NCBI GenBank assembly: GCA_016779205.1
Contig: JADHOC010000001.1
Coordinates: 244,299-308,298, forward strand
Origin: Planctomycetota bacterium
Lineage (GTDB): Bacteria > Planctomycetota > UBA1135 > GCA-002686595
Direction: 5' to 3'
Length of the DNA: 64,000 nucleotides
The notes below the pieces were generated by a model that had not been told where the DNA came from, did no database searches, and worked only from the letters and a program-made list of their open reading frames with translations. Below, piece after piece: positions 8,986 through 19,000 of this stretch. Numbering within the stretch: the first letter of the stretch is position 1; each line of letters opens with the position of its first letter. A program made the position numbers and the translations under genes.

Positions 8986-9960
8986 TCAGGAGAGGCCGGC
9001 GGATGCGGTGCCCGGGAGGTCGAGGTCCAGCGCGCCGCTCCGGCGCACCTCGGACCAGTCTTCGCCGCCGCCGCGGCTGCCCACATACTGGCCGAACACC
9101 TGGGCGGTGCGCAGGAGCGGGGCGCGGAGGATGTCCACCGCGCGCGCGCCATGGCGGACCATGTAGGCGAGGTCACGGGAGAGCTCGAACGCGATCCCCT
9201 TGAGCGCCGAGGCCAGCCCCGGCCGCACGGCGAAGCCGTGGAACTCACGGTGGAAGACCGCGTCGATGCGGTACCGCTCGAAGGCCGCACGCGGACCGTA
9301 GCGGTGGGCGTGCTGCACCGCCGCGTCTCCGGCGTGGTGGATCGCGTGACCGCTCGCCATGGCGCGCGCCGCCCAGGCGAAGTCCTCGCCGAAGGGGACC
9401 TCCGGGAAGGGCACCTCCGCCAGCACGCTGGCGCGGATGCAGCTCGCCACGTTGTTGAAGCGGAGCAGCGCGACGCGCTCCGGACCCGTCATGGCCTGGT
9501 ACTCCGAGGGTGAAGACCAGCGCCGGGTCTCCGATCGGTCCGAGGCCTCCGGCGAGTCCTCGACGGTGCGGGCGGTCAAGGCGTCATCGCCGTCGTTGGG
9601 CAGCACCCGGGCCGTCACCCCGGCCACGGTCGGGTCCTCGAAGGGCGCCACCATGCGGGCGACGAAGTCCTCCCCAAGGGGGAGCGCGTCCTGGGAGAGG
9701 AAGATCAGGAACTCGCCCCGGGCGCGCTCCGCGAGCGCGTTGCGGGTGCGCCCGTGTCCGAACTCCGAGCCGGGGATCACGGTCACCGAGAATCCGGCGT
9801 CCTCGAGCAGACGCACGGTCCCGTCCCCGCTTGAGGAGTCGATGGCGATGCACTCCAGGCCCCCCTCGAAACGCTGCTCGGCGAGCGCAGGCAGCAGCCG
9901 GCGCAGATCCCCTTCACCGTTGAAGGTGGGGATCAGGATCGAGACCGTGGGGAGCGACAT
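8986..9960 (-). CDS. family 2 glycosyltransferase, first gene of the glycan operon
   Basis: A 324-residue GT2 enzyme starting at ATG 9960, directly before the typical VSILIPTFNGEGDL strand. Other motifs are AIDSSSGDGTV, FGHGRTRN, FLSQDALPLG (metal site) and VPFGEDFAWAARAM. The last two closely resemble the GT2 half of the fusion protein encoded next, so the pair probably arose by duplication. The frame is open for another 26 codons upstream, but that stretch lacks similarity. C-terminal residues about 230-324 are helical and may contact the membrane. Substrates are unknown. Confidence 0.88.
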   Translation of the reverse strand: MSLPTVSILIPTFNGEGDLRRLLPALAEQRFEGGLECIAIDSSSGDGTVRLLEDAGFSVTVIPGSEFGHGRTRNALAERARGEFLIFLSQDALPLGEDFVARMVAPFEDPTVAGVTARVLPNDGDDALTARTVEDSPEASDRSETRRWSSPSEYQAMTGPERVALLRFNNVASCIRASVLAEVPFPEVPFGEDFAWAARAMASGHAIHHAGDAAVQHAHRYGPRAAFERYRIDAVFHREFHGFAVRPGLASALKGIAFELSRDLAYMVRHGARAVDILRAPLLRTAQVFGQYVGSRGGGEDWSEVRRSGALDLDLPGTASAGLS

Positions 9961-10071
9961 CGGGTGGGATGGGGAGAAGTCCCCCTGGGGATTATCGAGC
10001 ACTGGGGGGCCCTCACCCCAACCCAATCCGCTGATCAAGCGCCGCCTGGACCGCCGGTGATGGACTGTGAC

Positions 10072-11025
10072 TCAGCCCCGATCACAGAGCTCACGGAAGT
10101 TGCATCCGGAGCACTCGAAGCCAGCCCGATCCTCGGAGACCATCGGGAAATCCCCAGGATCCCCCTTCGAGGCGTCCGCGTCGAAGTGGACGGCCCGCAT
10201 CTCCCCGATGGAGGTCTCGATGCGACCCAGCGCGGACTCCAGGGCCTCGTCCGTGACCTGCACCTCGGCCACCTCGCCGCTGAGCAGGTACACATCCGCA
10301 GCCGTGGTGCTGCGGGGATCCACGCCCCAGTGATCGCGGGCGTAGAAGGCGTAGATCTCGAGCTGGAAGCGGTCCCCCTCCGCGGGGCGCCCTGTCTTCC
10401 AGTCCAGGATCCGGACCGTCCCTCGCTCCCCCGAGCCGCGTTCGGAATCCCAGTACGCGAAGTCAGGGACCGCGAACACCTTGGTGCCGAAGAGCTCGAA
10501 GGTGCTCATGTCCTCGCACGCGAGCCAGTCCCCCGGCTGGGATTCCCTGGCCGATTCCAGCTTGGGGTCCTCGAAGAACGCCCCCAGGCAGCCCGTGATG
10601 CGCTCCACGAAGCGCTTGCCGTAGTCGCCCGCTGCGCCGGAACCCTCGTCGATGCGGTCCTCCTCGTAGTGGTGCTCCGCGAGCCTGACGGACTTCGCGG
10701 GGCTCGCCTTCCAGGCCCCGTCGCGGGACTCCCTGTAGCCGGAGCGGAGTTGCTCCACGGCCCACTTGGTGGCCTCCTCCTGCGACCAGGGGAGCCCCTG
10801 GTCACGCCGCGCGAAGTACTCGGCGATGGCTCGGTGGACGATGTCGCCCGCCAACATCGGCATGCGCGTCATCTTCTTCAGCAGGTAGGCCTTCCGCCGC
10901 TCCGGGTCGGCGCTGCGCCCCCAGCCCTGCCAGGAGAGGTAGTAGAGGTAGTAGTAGCGCCGCGGGCAGGCGGTGAACGACCGCGCCCGTGACGCGGACC
11001 AGGAGAGCTCGTGGACGAGTGCCAT
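10072..11025 (-). CDS. RecB-like PD-(D/E)XK nuclease with Fe-S cysteines
   Basis: A stand-alone 317-residue nuclease of the RecB/Cas4/AddB superfamily. Active-site elements are GDIVH (motif I histidine), PDFAYWD, ILDWKTGRP (the D-x-K core) and FQLEIYAFYA (motif QxxxY). Four cysteines have the spacing of the iron-sulfur staple seen in AddB, Cas4 and Dna2: Cys20, Cys305, Cys308 and Cys314. No helicase domain or cas gene is nearby. Start ATG 11025 precedes the conserved LSWSASRARSFTACPRR segment; the open frame upstream to 11064 is not needed. It sits between spoVR and the glycosyltransferase operon. A role in DNA end processing is inferred. Confidence 0.85.
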   Translation of the reverse strand: MALVHELSWSASRARSFTACPRRYYYLYYLSWQGWGRSADPERRKAYLLKKMTRMPMLAGDIVHRAIAEYFARRDQGLPWSQEEATKWAVEQLRSGYRESRDGAWKASPAKSVRLAEHHYEEDRIDEGSGAAGDYGKRFVERITGCLGAFFEDPKLESARESQPGDWLACEDMSTFELFGTKVFAVPDFAYWDSERGSGERGTVRILDWKTGRPAEGDRFQLEIYAFYARDHWGVDPRSTTAADVYLLSGEVAEVQVTDEALESALGRIETSIGEMRAVHFDADASKGDPGDFPMVSEDRAGFECSGCNFRELCDRG

Positions 11026-11139
11026 TGCAGGTTCCAGAAGAGCCCTTCGAACCCGCCGAATCAAGGACCCTGCCCTATCCCCGCTGGTGGGGGCTCACCA
11101 CCTCCCGCGCAGCGTCCGAGCGGGCGCTGCGCCGGCCCG

Positions 11140-12543
11140 TCAGCCGGCCCGTGAGGGGAGCGCCGAGGGCGGAGCCTCGGCCTCACGCACCTCGACCTCG
11201 CCACCATTGGCCGTGAGCCTGCGCGCCTGGTCCCCCTCGGAGGTCAGCAGCTGGACAGGCGCCCGCCAGAGCCCCTCGATGGTCTTGAGGACCGCCGCCG
11301 CCTCATCGAGCTTGAGGTCGCGCCCATCGTGGTGGTGTTGGAGGACCAGGTCCCGGCGACCGCCGCCGGCCACCTCCACGAGCTCGATCCGCGGCTGACC
11401 CGCCCATGCCAGCGACCGCAGGAGCTCCTGCTTCACGCGGTGATGATCTCGACTGCCGATCCGCGCCCCCTCGCCGCCCCGGCCCTGCTCGGATACGAAC
11501 AGCGCCGAGCGCTCGATGAACGCCTCGTCTATCACCTCGTCCACGAAGGACACGTCGTTGTGGACCGCCCGCAAGCGGAAGAGGTCGAGGCCCTGGCGCT
11601 CCGCATGGCGGAAGAGCTCGATCCCCAGCTTGTAGGGGTTGAGCTGCCCAGGCGCCGCCTGGGTCGCGGAGGAGTGGCAGTCCGCGAACTCGATGAGCTC
11701 GGAGGGCTCGAGGAGGCCTCCAGTGAGGAGTCGGCTGTGCCAGAACGAGGCCCAGCCCTCGTTGATGATCTTGGTCAGGCGCTGGGGTATGAAGTACTCC
11801 GCCTCCGCCGCCACGATCCCGAGCACGTCCCGCTCCCAGTCTTCGAGGTGGGCGTGCTCGGCGACGAACCCCAGGAGGTCGAAGGTGGGCAGCTGCCGCT
11901 GGCCGGGGTCCGGCGCCGGCGGCTCATCCCCCATGACCAACCTCAGGCTCGCGCGGCTGCGCTCCACCTGGGTGGTGCCGGGGGGAGCGCCCCCGCGCCG
12001 TGCTCGGCTCTCCGCGGCCCGGAACCTACGCTGGGGCCCGTGGGGGTCCATGAGAGGCTCGAGGCTCAGCGCCACGTCGATGAAGCGCTCGACCCGGTCC
12101 TGGCCGTATCGGCCCACGTACTCCTGGATCCGTCGCGCGTGCTCCTCGAAGCGCTCGAGCATCGAGCGCTCGGTCGGCGCGAACCAGGCGTTGTTACGGA
12201 AGAAGTCCGCGTGGCCGAAGACGTGGGCCATCACGAGCTTCTGCTCCATGAGGCTGTTCGAGCGGACGAGGTAGGCGATGGTCGGGTCGTGGTTGACGAC
12301 CAGCTCGTAGATCTTCGACAGGCCCCACTGGTGTCCCTTGGCCAGGCGCTCGTACTCCATCCCGAAGCGCCACGACGGGTAGCGGGTCGGGAACCCTCCG
12401 TACGCCGCGACGGCGTTCACGTCGGCGGCGTCCAGCATCTCGAAGACGACCTCGAAGAAGCTCAACCCGGCGTCCGAGGCGGCGGCCTCGGCGCGCTGAG
12501 CCTCCCGGAGGAGGCGCGGAGTGAGTGAGGGGCCAGAGACCAT
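11140..12543 (-). CDS. spoVR: SpoVR family protein
   Basis: A 467-residue SpoVR/YcgB family protein. Recognisable family segments are GGFPTRYPSWRFGMEYERL, KIYELVVNHDPTIAYL, MAHVFGHADFFRNN, INEGWASFWHSRL and NPYKLGIELFR. SpoVR proteins were named from Bacillus cortex formation but occur widely in non-sporulating bacteria, nearly always with PrkA and YhbH/YeaH as here. The biochemical function is not established. The start ATG 12543 lies 3 bases after the yhbH stop. The last 60 residues are charged and variable. It is the third gene of the prkA-yhbH-spoVR operon. Confidence 0.95.
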   Translation of the reverse strand: MVSGPSLTPRLLREAQRAEAAASDAGLSFFEVVFEMLDAADVNAVAAYGGFPTRYPSWRFGMEYERLAKGHQWGLSKIYELVVNHDPTIAYLVRSNSLMEQKLVMAHVFGHADFFRNNAWFAPTERSMLERFEEHARRIQEYVGRYGQDRVERFIDVALSLEPLMDPHGPQRRFRAAESRARRGGAPPGTTQVERSRASLRLVMGDEPPAPDPGQRQLPTFDLLGFVAEHAHLEDWERDVLGIVAAEAEYFIPQRLTKIINEGWASFWHSRLLTGGLLEPSELIEFADCHSSATQAAPGQLNPYKLGIELFRHAERQGLDLFRLRAVHNDVSFVDEVIDEAFIERSALFVSEQGRGGEGARIGSRDHHRVKQELLRSLAWAGQPRIELVEVAGGGRRDLVLQHHHDGRDLKLDEAAAVLKTIEGLWRAPVQLLTSEGDQARRLTANGGEVEVREAEAPPSALPSRAG

Positions 12544-12546
12544 GGC

Positions 12547-13665
12547 TCAGCGCCCCTGCCCGAGGAAGGCCTTGATGGCGCCGGGGATGCCCGCCCGGTC
12601 GTCCACCCCGGCGGTCACGAGCGCGGACTCCTCCTGGAAGGCCGTGTCGAGGTCCTTCTTGAACTGGCCCGAGCCATAGGCGCTCTTCACCTGCCCGTAG
12701 CAGAACTGGTTGACCCTGGAGAGCAGCTCGTCCCTCACGAGGGCGACGCAGCGTTCGGTGTCCCGCGCACTCCAGTTGTCCCCGTCGGAGTAGTGGAACG
12801 GGTAGATGTTGTAGTCCTCCGGGTGATAGCGCTCCTTGATCAGGTCAAGGCAGAGCTCGTAGGCCGAGGAGATCTTGGTCCCGCCCGACTCCCGCAGGTG
12901 GAAGAACGTCTCCTTGTCCACGACCTTCGCGGAGGCGTCGTGGACGATGTAGACCACCTCGATGTTGCGATACTGACTGCGCAGCCAGGTGTCGATCCAG
13001 AAGGCCTCGATGCGCACGATGTCCTTCTGCTCCCGACCCATGGAGCCAGAGACGTCCATCATGTGCATGATCACCGCCGAGGATTCGGGGCGAGGCTTGG
13101 GCTTGAGGGCGCGGTAGACCTGGTCATCGCGGATCGGCGTGACCACGGGCCGCTGGTGGTCAAACTCCCCCGCCGCGATCGTCCGCACGAGGGCCCGCCG
13201 GAACGTGCGCCGGAAGTGCCGAAGCGACTCAGGGCCTTGCCCTCGAATCCCACTCCACTGTCCGCCACAGGCGTCGAGCTCGTCTCGCCCCCTGGGCAGG
13301 ATGTTCGGGAGACCGAGCTCCTCCCCAAGCATCGAGGCGAGCTCCTCCAGCTCAACCTCAGCCTCGAGGATGTGGGTCCCTTCCTGCTCCCCGGCGCCGC
13401 CAGCGCCCCCGTCAGCGTCGCCGTCGCGGCCGTCCGCAGCGTCGCCCACCTCCCCCGGCCCCTGCCCCACCCCGGCCTCGTTCGAGCCGAAGCGGAAGCG
13501 GGGGAGCTCGACGGCGGGGACCGGCACCGAGACGATTCGATCACCGCGCTTGCCAATCAGCTCCGACGAGGCGAGGTAGCGCTGCAGGTCTTCACGGATC
13601 CGGCCTCGCACCACCTCCTTGAAGCGCGCGCGGTCACGGTCGATGCGGTGGATCTGGCCAGCCAT
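12547..13665 (-). CDS. yhbH: YhbH/YeaH (DUF444) VWA-domain protein
   Basis: A 372-residue DUF444 protein. The N-terminus IDRDRARFKEVVRGRIREDL and the downstream SELIGKRGDRIVSVPVP are family-specific. A Gly/Asp-rich linker follows at about residues 65-95. The C-terminal half is a von Willebrand A-like domain with a MIDAS-type DVSGSMG beginning at Asp204, and with FHLRESGGTKISSAYE and PFHYSDGDNWS. Family members are regulated together with PrkA and respond to starvation and nitrogen stress in enterobacteria. It sits between prkA (9-base gap) and spoVR (3-base gap), the conserved order of the module. Confidence 0.94.
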   Translation of the reverse strand: MAGQIHRIDRDRARFKEVVRGRIREDLQRYLASSELIGKRGDRIVSVPVPAVELPRFRFGSNEAGVGQGPGEVGDAADGRDGDADGGAGGAGEQEGTHILEAEVELEELASMLGEELGLPNILPRGRDELDACGGQWSGIRGQGPESLRHFRRTFRRALVRTIAAGEFDHQRPVVTPIRDDQVYRALKPKPRPESSAVIMHMMDVSGSMGREQKDIVRIEAFWIDTWLRSQYRNIEVVYIVHDASAKVVDKETFFHLRESGGTKISSAYELCLDLIKERYHPEDYNIYPFHYSDGDNWSARDTERCVALVRDELLSRVNQFCYGQVKSAYGSGQFKKDLDTAFQEESALVTAGVDDRAGIPGAIKAFLGQGR

Positions 13666-13674
13666 CGAGGAGGG

Positions 13675-15831
13675 TCAGGCGGCCCGCTCGCTGCCAGGGG
13701 TAGCGCCCTCTCCGTCGGGCTGCTCATCCGCGGCCTCCTCGCGCGCGAACAGGCTCGCCACGTCGAGCAGCACCGCTCCCGCCGAGGCGTCGTCGTAGCC
13801 GAAGCGCTCGCACAGCCGGCCACGGATGGCGGCGATCTTCTCCTCCGCCTGCGGATCGACCACCTGTGAGATCAGGGTGGTGAGCTGGATGGAGTCCCGC
13901 TGGTCCTCGAAGAGCTTGAGCTCGAGGGCCCGACGCAGGCGGCGGTTCTCCCGGTAGTCGAACTGCCCGCCCTCGAGGTGGACCGCGGCGATGAAGTTCA
14001 TCAGCTCGTGGCGGAAGTCGTCCTTCCGGGCCTCGGGGATGTCGGTGCGCTCCTCGACGCTGCGCATGAGGCGCTCGTCCGGGTCCCGGGGCGCCCCGTC
14101 AGCGCCCTGCACCTGCTCGCGCGTGGTGTACGCGCGCACGTTGTCCAGATAGTTCGCGCAGAGGCGGTCCAGGGCCTCGTCGTCCGCCGCGATCGCCACC
14201 TCGACCTCCTCTCGGATGATCTGGTCGTACTCCTCGCGCACGAGCGACACCAGCTCCCGATAGCGACGCCGGACCGGCTCGCTCGCCACCATGGAGTGAG
14301 CCCCAAGCCCGGCCTCGATCGAGTCCAACACGTCCCGCGGGCCGATGGTCTCCACGGGCTCGACGAGCAAGGTGGCGATTCGGTCCTGCAGGTAGCGCGG
14401 CGAGATGCCGTCGAGGCCCTCGCGCTCCGCCAGCTCCCGGAACTCGGCGACCTGGAGCGCCGTGAAGCCCGTGACCTCGTCCCCGTCATAGAGGCGAGCC
14501 TTCTGCACCATGGAGAGGGTGGGGTGCTGGGGCTCCTCAAGGCGCGTCAGGACCGCCCAGAGGGACGCCACCTCGAGGCAATGGGGCGCCAGCCGCCGCC
14601 CCTCCTCGCCCCGCTCCCCGAAGCGGCGGCGGTGGATGCTGGCCTCGCTGGAGACCTCGAGGTTGTAGGGCACGTCGATCCGGATGGTGCGGTCGCGGAA
14701 GGCCTCCATGAGCTCGTTGCTCTGGAGCTTTCGGAACTCGGGCTCGTTGGTGTGCCCGAGGATCACCTCGTCGATGTGGGTGGCCTGGAACTTCTTGGGC
14801 TTGATCGAGTGCTCCTGGGTCGCGCCGAGGAGGTCGTAGAGGAACGCCACGTCGAGCTTGAGGACCTCGATGAACTCCACCAGCCCGCGGTTCGCCACGT
14901 TGAATTCGCCGTCGAAGTTGAAGGCGCGCGGGTCGCTGTCGGAGCCGAACTCGGCGATCTTCCGGTAGTTGAGGTCTCCGGTGAGCTCGGTGCTGTCCTG
15001 GTTCTTCTCGTCCTTCGGCTGGTAGGTCCCGATCCCCACCCGCCCGGACTCCGAGAACGTGAAGCGGCGAACCCGCACGTGCTCCATGACCCGATCCCAG
15101 TCACCCTCGTGACGCTCCAGGAGCGTCTTGAGCCAGAAGGCCGAGACGGGGTCCAGCTCTCCCTCAACCACGAGTCGGTCCCCGCGGTCGCGCCCGGCGT
15201 TCAGGCGCTCCTCCACCTCGGCGCGGGCCCCGGCGGGCAGGAGGAGCAGCGGGTCCTGATTCATGGGCGAGGGGATCACCTCGCCGTCCACGTGCCAGTC
15301 GAAGGTGAAGATCGCCCCTGGGTCGGTTCGCGTGTAGGCCTCGAGGCCGCGCTTGAGGACCCGCGCGATCGTGCTCTTCGCCGAGCCAACGGGACCATGG
15401 AGGAGGACGATGCGCCGCTCGGGTCCGAGCCTCCGCGCGCCCGCCCGGAGGGTCATGACCAGGCGGTGGAGGGACCCGTCGATGCCAAAGATGGCGTCGG
15501 GGCCCGCCGGGCCGCCCTCCCACTGGCGGTCGTCAAAGAGGTGCCAGCGGGTGGGCTCACCGACGGCCCCCTGGGTGCAACCGTGGGACTCGATCATGTC
15601 GGCCATCCGCTGCCACGCGTTGCGTGCGTGCGCCGGGTGCTGCTCGACGAGGTCCAGGTACTCGGGGAAGGTGCCCTCCCACCGGACGCTGCAGGCGGCC
15701 TCCTCTCGGGCCGCGCGCGCGGCGATCTCGCGCAGTGACGCGGCTTCAACGGCGCTCGACGGACCAGGCTCGCCCGCTCGCGGGGAGTCAACGGGGCGCG
15801 GGGTGAACTCCGCTCGGGAAGGTTCATGCAT
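13675..15831 (-). CDS. prkA: PrkA family serine protein kinase / AAA+ protease-like protein
   Basis: A 718-residue PrkA. The AAA+ part contains the Walker A motif GPVGSAKST with Lys152 and a [17 protein letters not shown] segment. [25 protein letters not shown] and [14 protein letters not shown] are highly family-specific, and the C-terminal PrkA domain contains [10 protein letters not shown]. The protein has roughly 60 more N-terminal residues than typical (about 640-680). Those residues are disordered in composition, so the true start could be internal. PrkA was described as a serine kinase in E. coli and Bacillus, and Bacillus PrkA has also been reported to act as an ATP-dependent protease. 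It leads the prkA-yhbH-spoVR operon. The 232-base gap upstream (15832-16063) shows no gene or clear promoter. Confidence 0.94.
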   Translation of the reverse strand: MHEPSRAEFTPRPVDSPRAGEPGPSSAVEAASLREIAARAAREEAACSVRWEGTFPEYLDLVEQHPAHARNAWQRMADMIESHGCTQGAVGEPTRWHLFDDRQWEGGPAGPDAIFGIDGSLHRLVMTLRAGARRLGPERRIVLLHGPVGSAKSTIARVLKRGLEAYTRTDPGAIFTFDWHVDGEVIPSPMNQDPLLLLPAGARAEVEERLNAGRDRGDRLVVEGELDPVSAFWLKTLLERHEGDWDRVMEHVRVRRFTFSESGRVGIGTYQPKDEKNQDSTELTGDLNYRKIAEFGSDSDPRAFNFDGEFNVANRGLVEFIEVLKLDVAFLYDLLGATQEHSIKPKKFQATHIDEVILGHTNEPEFRKLQSNELMEAFRDRTIRIDVPYNLEVSSEASIHRRRFGERGEEGRRLAPHCLEVASLWAVLTRLEEPQHPTLSMVQKARLYDGDEVTGFTALQVAEFRELAEREGLDGISPRYLQDRIATLLVEPVETIGPRDVLDSIEAGLGAHSMVASEPVRRRYRELVSLVREEYDQIIREEVEVAIAADDEALDRLCANYLDNVRAYTTREQVQGADGAPRDPDERLMRSVEERTDIPEARKDDFRHELMNFIAAVHLEGGQFDYRENRRLRRALELKLFEDQRDSIQLTTLISQVVDPQAEEKIAAIRGRLCERFGYDDASAGAVLLDVASLFAREEAADEQPDGEGATPGSERAA

Positions 15832-16063
15832 GGTTGGGGTGCCTCCGGGAACGGGCGACGGGGCGCCGCCCAGTCACCAGATCGGAGCCCCAGCGCGACC
15901 AGCATGAACGGATCTGTGATCCCCCCTGCCCTCGTCGCCGGGGTCCTCGCACGCGCCCAACCATCGCGGGGAGCCTCTCAGCCTGAGACCCGCACCCACC
16001 CGCGGTCGGGGTGTGGAGCTGACGGGAGCCGGGGATGAAGGCTCGCGCCCCCCCCAAGTCGAC

Positions 16064-19000
16064 TCAGACCTCGTCCGCCACTGGCTGCGCCGGAGACTCA
16101 TCCGCGGGGGCGGCCTCGGCGGGAACGTCGGGGCGGTGAACCGCGAGCTCCTTGACCGGCTCCCCGGACTCGTCCACGTGCCCCGGTGCTCCTGGAAGCG
16201 GGTCGGCCTGGGCCTCGCGGTCCCTGGCCTTCCCGATGGACTCCGGCGCGAACTCGTCGATCTCGTCCAGCTCCACGGCCACGAAGCGCGACACGCCCTT
16301 GACCTGCATCGTGACCCCGTAGAGCGCCTGCGACGCCGCCATGGTCCCCTTGTTGTGGGTCACGACGATGAACTGGGTCGACTTGCGGAAGCGGTCGAGC
16401 ATGCCGAGGAACCGGTCGATGTTCGCATCGTCCAGCGCCGCGTCCACCTCGTCCAGCACACAGAAGGGGCTGGGGCGCGCCTCGAAGACGGCGAAGAGCA
16501 GGGCGAGGGCCGTCATGGTCCGCTGGCCGCCGGAGAGCAGACCGATCGCGAGCAACTCGCGGCCCGGGGGCCGGGCCACGATCTCGACGCCGGCCTCCAG
16601 GACGTCCACCCCTTCCTCAAGGCGGATGTCGGCCTTGCCGCCCCCGAAGAGCAGGCGGAAGATCTGCTGGAAGTTGCCGCGGACCTCCTCGAAGGTCTCC
16701 ACGAACAGCCGCCGGCTCTCCTCGTCGATGGTGCTGATGGTCTCCCGCAGCGCCCGACGGGCCTCCGCGAGGTCCGAGGCCTGGCTCTCAAGGTGCTCGA
16801 GCCGTGCGCCGACCTCCTCGAGCTCGTGGACCGCGTCCACGTTGACCGGACCGAGGCGGTCCAGCTGCGCGCGGACCGCGGCGACCTGCTTCTCGAAGGC
16901 CTCGAGCTCGTCCAGCGGCATGAGCTCCGCGCCCTCGTTGACGAAGGCCTCTCGCAGCGCCGCCTCATCGATCCCGAGCTCCTCATCCGCGCGCCCGACG
17001 ACCTCGCGCTGGCCGATCTCGGCAGCCTGGGCGTCCATGCGCTGGCTGGCGAGGGTCTCAGAGCTCCGGTCGAGCTCACCCTGGACCGCCTCCGCCTCGC
17101 GGCGGATCTCGGTGATCCGCTGCGCCCCGCTGCGCTCCTCCTCCCGGAGGTGCTCCAGCCTGGCGTCCAGCTCTCCCTGCTGGGCGCTGAGGGCCGAGGA
17201 GTCGGCGTTGATCTTCTCGATGTCCGAGCGCCCCTCGTCGGCGCTGGCGCTGTAGGTCGTGACGCGGGCCTTGCTCCGGTCGATCTCGGCGGCGGTCTCG
17301 GTGATGAGCCGATCGAGGTCGCTGATCCGCTGCTCGAGACTCGAGGACTCGGCGGTCGCCGAGGTCAGCTCCACCTGGGCTCGGCCCTCCTCGCGCTGGA
17401 GGTCCTCTCGCTCAGCCTCCAGCTGACGCCGGCCCTTCTCCATCTGCTCGAGGCGGGCGTTCTCGGTCTCGAAGGTCTCCGCCGCGCGCTCCTTCTGGGC
17501 ACCCGCTTCCTGCAGGTCCGCCTCCACACGGGCCAGCTCGCTCTGGGCCTTGGCATGGTCCTCCCGGTGACTCTCCAGGGAGGCCTCGAGGTCGGCGAGC
17601 CGGGCGGAACTGGACACCACGAGGGACTCCGCCTCGCCGTGGGCCTCCACCGCGGCGTCCCGGGCTGCGCTCGAGTCAGCGACCCGTTGCTGCAGCTCGG
17701 CCACCGCGGCCTCGGAGCTCTGGATGTGGCCGTCCTTACGGTCGATCTCGGCGGCCAGCCGGGAGATGGACTGCTCGATCTCGGCGGCGCTCGAGCGCCG
17801 ACCGACGAAACCCTGGCTCAGCTCGCGATGCCCGCCCACGAGACCCGCAGCGTCCACGAACTCGCCCCGCGGCGTCACGAAGCGCCAGCCGGGCTCGCGC
17901 CCCACGAGGTCGAGGGCCAGGTCGAGGCTCGAGACGACGACCACGTCGCAGAAGAGGGCGTGGACCAGCGGCCGCATGGCCTCGTCACACTGGACAAGGT
18001 CCCCCAATCGGCCCTCGACGCCAGCGCCGAAGCGGGCAAAAAGGGCGAAGTCCGACGGGGGCGGACAGTCCGGGGCCCCGACGCCGGGGGGCACGACGAC
18101 GCCGACCTGCCCCACCTCCTCGGTCTCGCACCAGTCGACGATCCGCCGGGCCACGTGGGCATCCCGCGCCACGAGGGCGTGGGCGCGCTCTCCGAGCACG
18201 GCGTCGATGGCGCGGGCCAGGCGGGTGTCGGCCCGCAGCTGGTCCGCGACCAGCCCCAGGAGGTCGTCCTGGTGACAGGGCCCGCCAGCCTCGCCGGAGG
18301 CCTCGAGGACCCTTCGGGCGCCGCCGGAGAGGTCCTCCAGCTCCCGGTCTCGGTCCATCAGGGCCTCGACCTTGCTCTGGAGCCCGGCGCGCTCCACCTG
18401 GAGACGGGATCGCTCCGACCGCGCCAGCTCCAGCTGCTCACGCTCCGCGCCCAGGTCCCCACGGACGGAAGCGAGGGAGCGGTCCGCCTCCTCCAGCACC
18501 GAGACCGCCGACTCCAGGGAGCCGCGGGCACCCGCGAGCTGCTCCCGGACCTCACCGACCTGGTCCTCCGACCGCTGGAAGCGCTGGGTGACCCGCCCGA
18601 GACGCTCGGTCATCGGCGGGATGGCCTCCCGGAGGTGGACGATCTTGTTCTCGCTCGCGGTGCGCTGGTGCAAGGAGTCCAGCACGCGCTCGTTCTGCGC
18701 CTCCACCTCGGCCCGCAGCTGACGGTACGTCTTGCCGAGCTCCCGGCTCTGTGTGGTCAGGCTCGCCGCGCGCTCCTCCGCCGCGCGCGTACGCTCGCGC
18801 AGGGCGTCGATCTCACCGGTGATCCGCGTGAGCTCGCCCTCGCGCTCCTCGAGCTGTACGCCAAGCGCGGCGGCGCGCTCGGTCTCCTCCTCGGTGCTCG
18901 CGGTCCACGAGGCGATCCGCATGGCGAGTTGGCTCTTGCGCTCCTCGAGGGCGCGCAGGTCCCCGGAGATCTGTCCGACCTCCGAGCTCACCGTCCCCAG

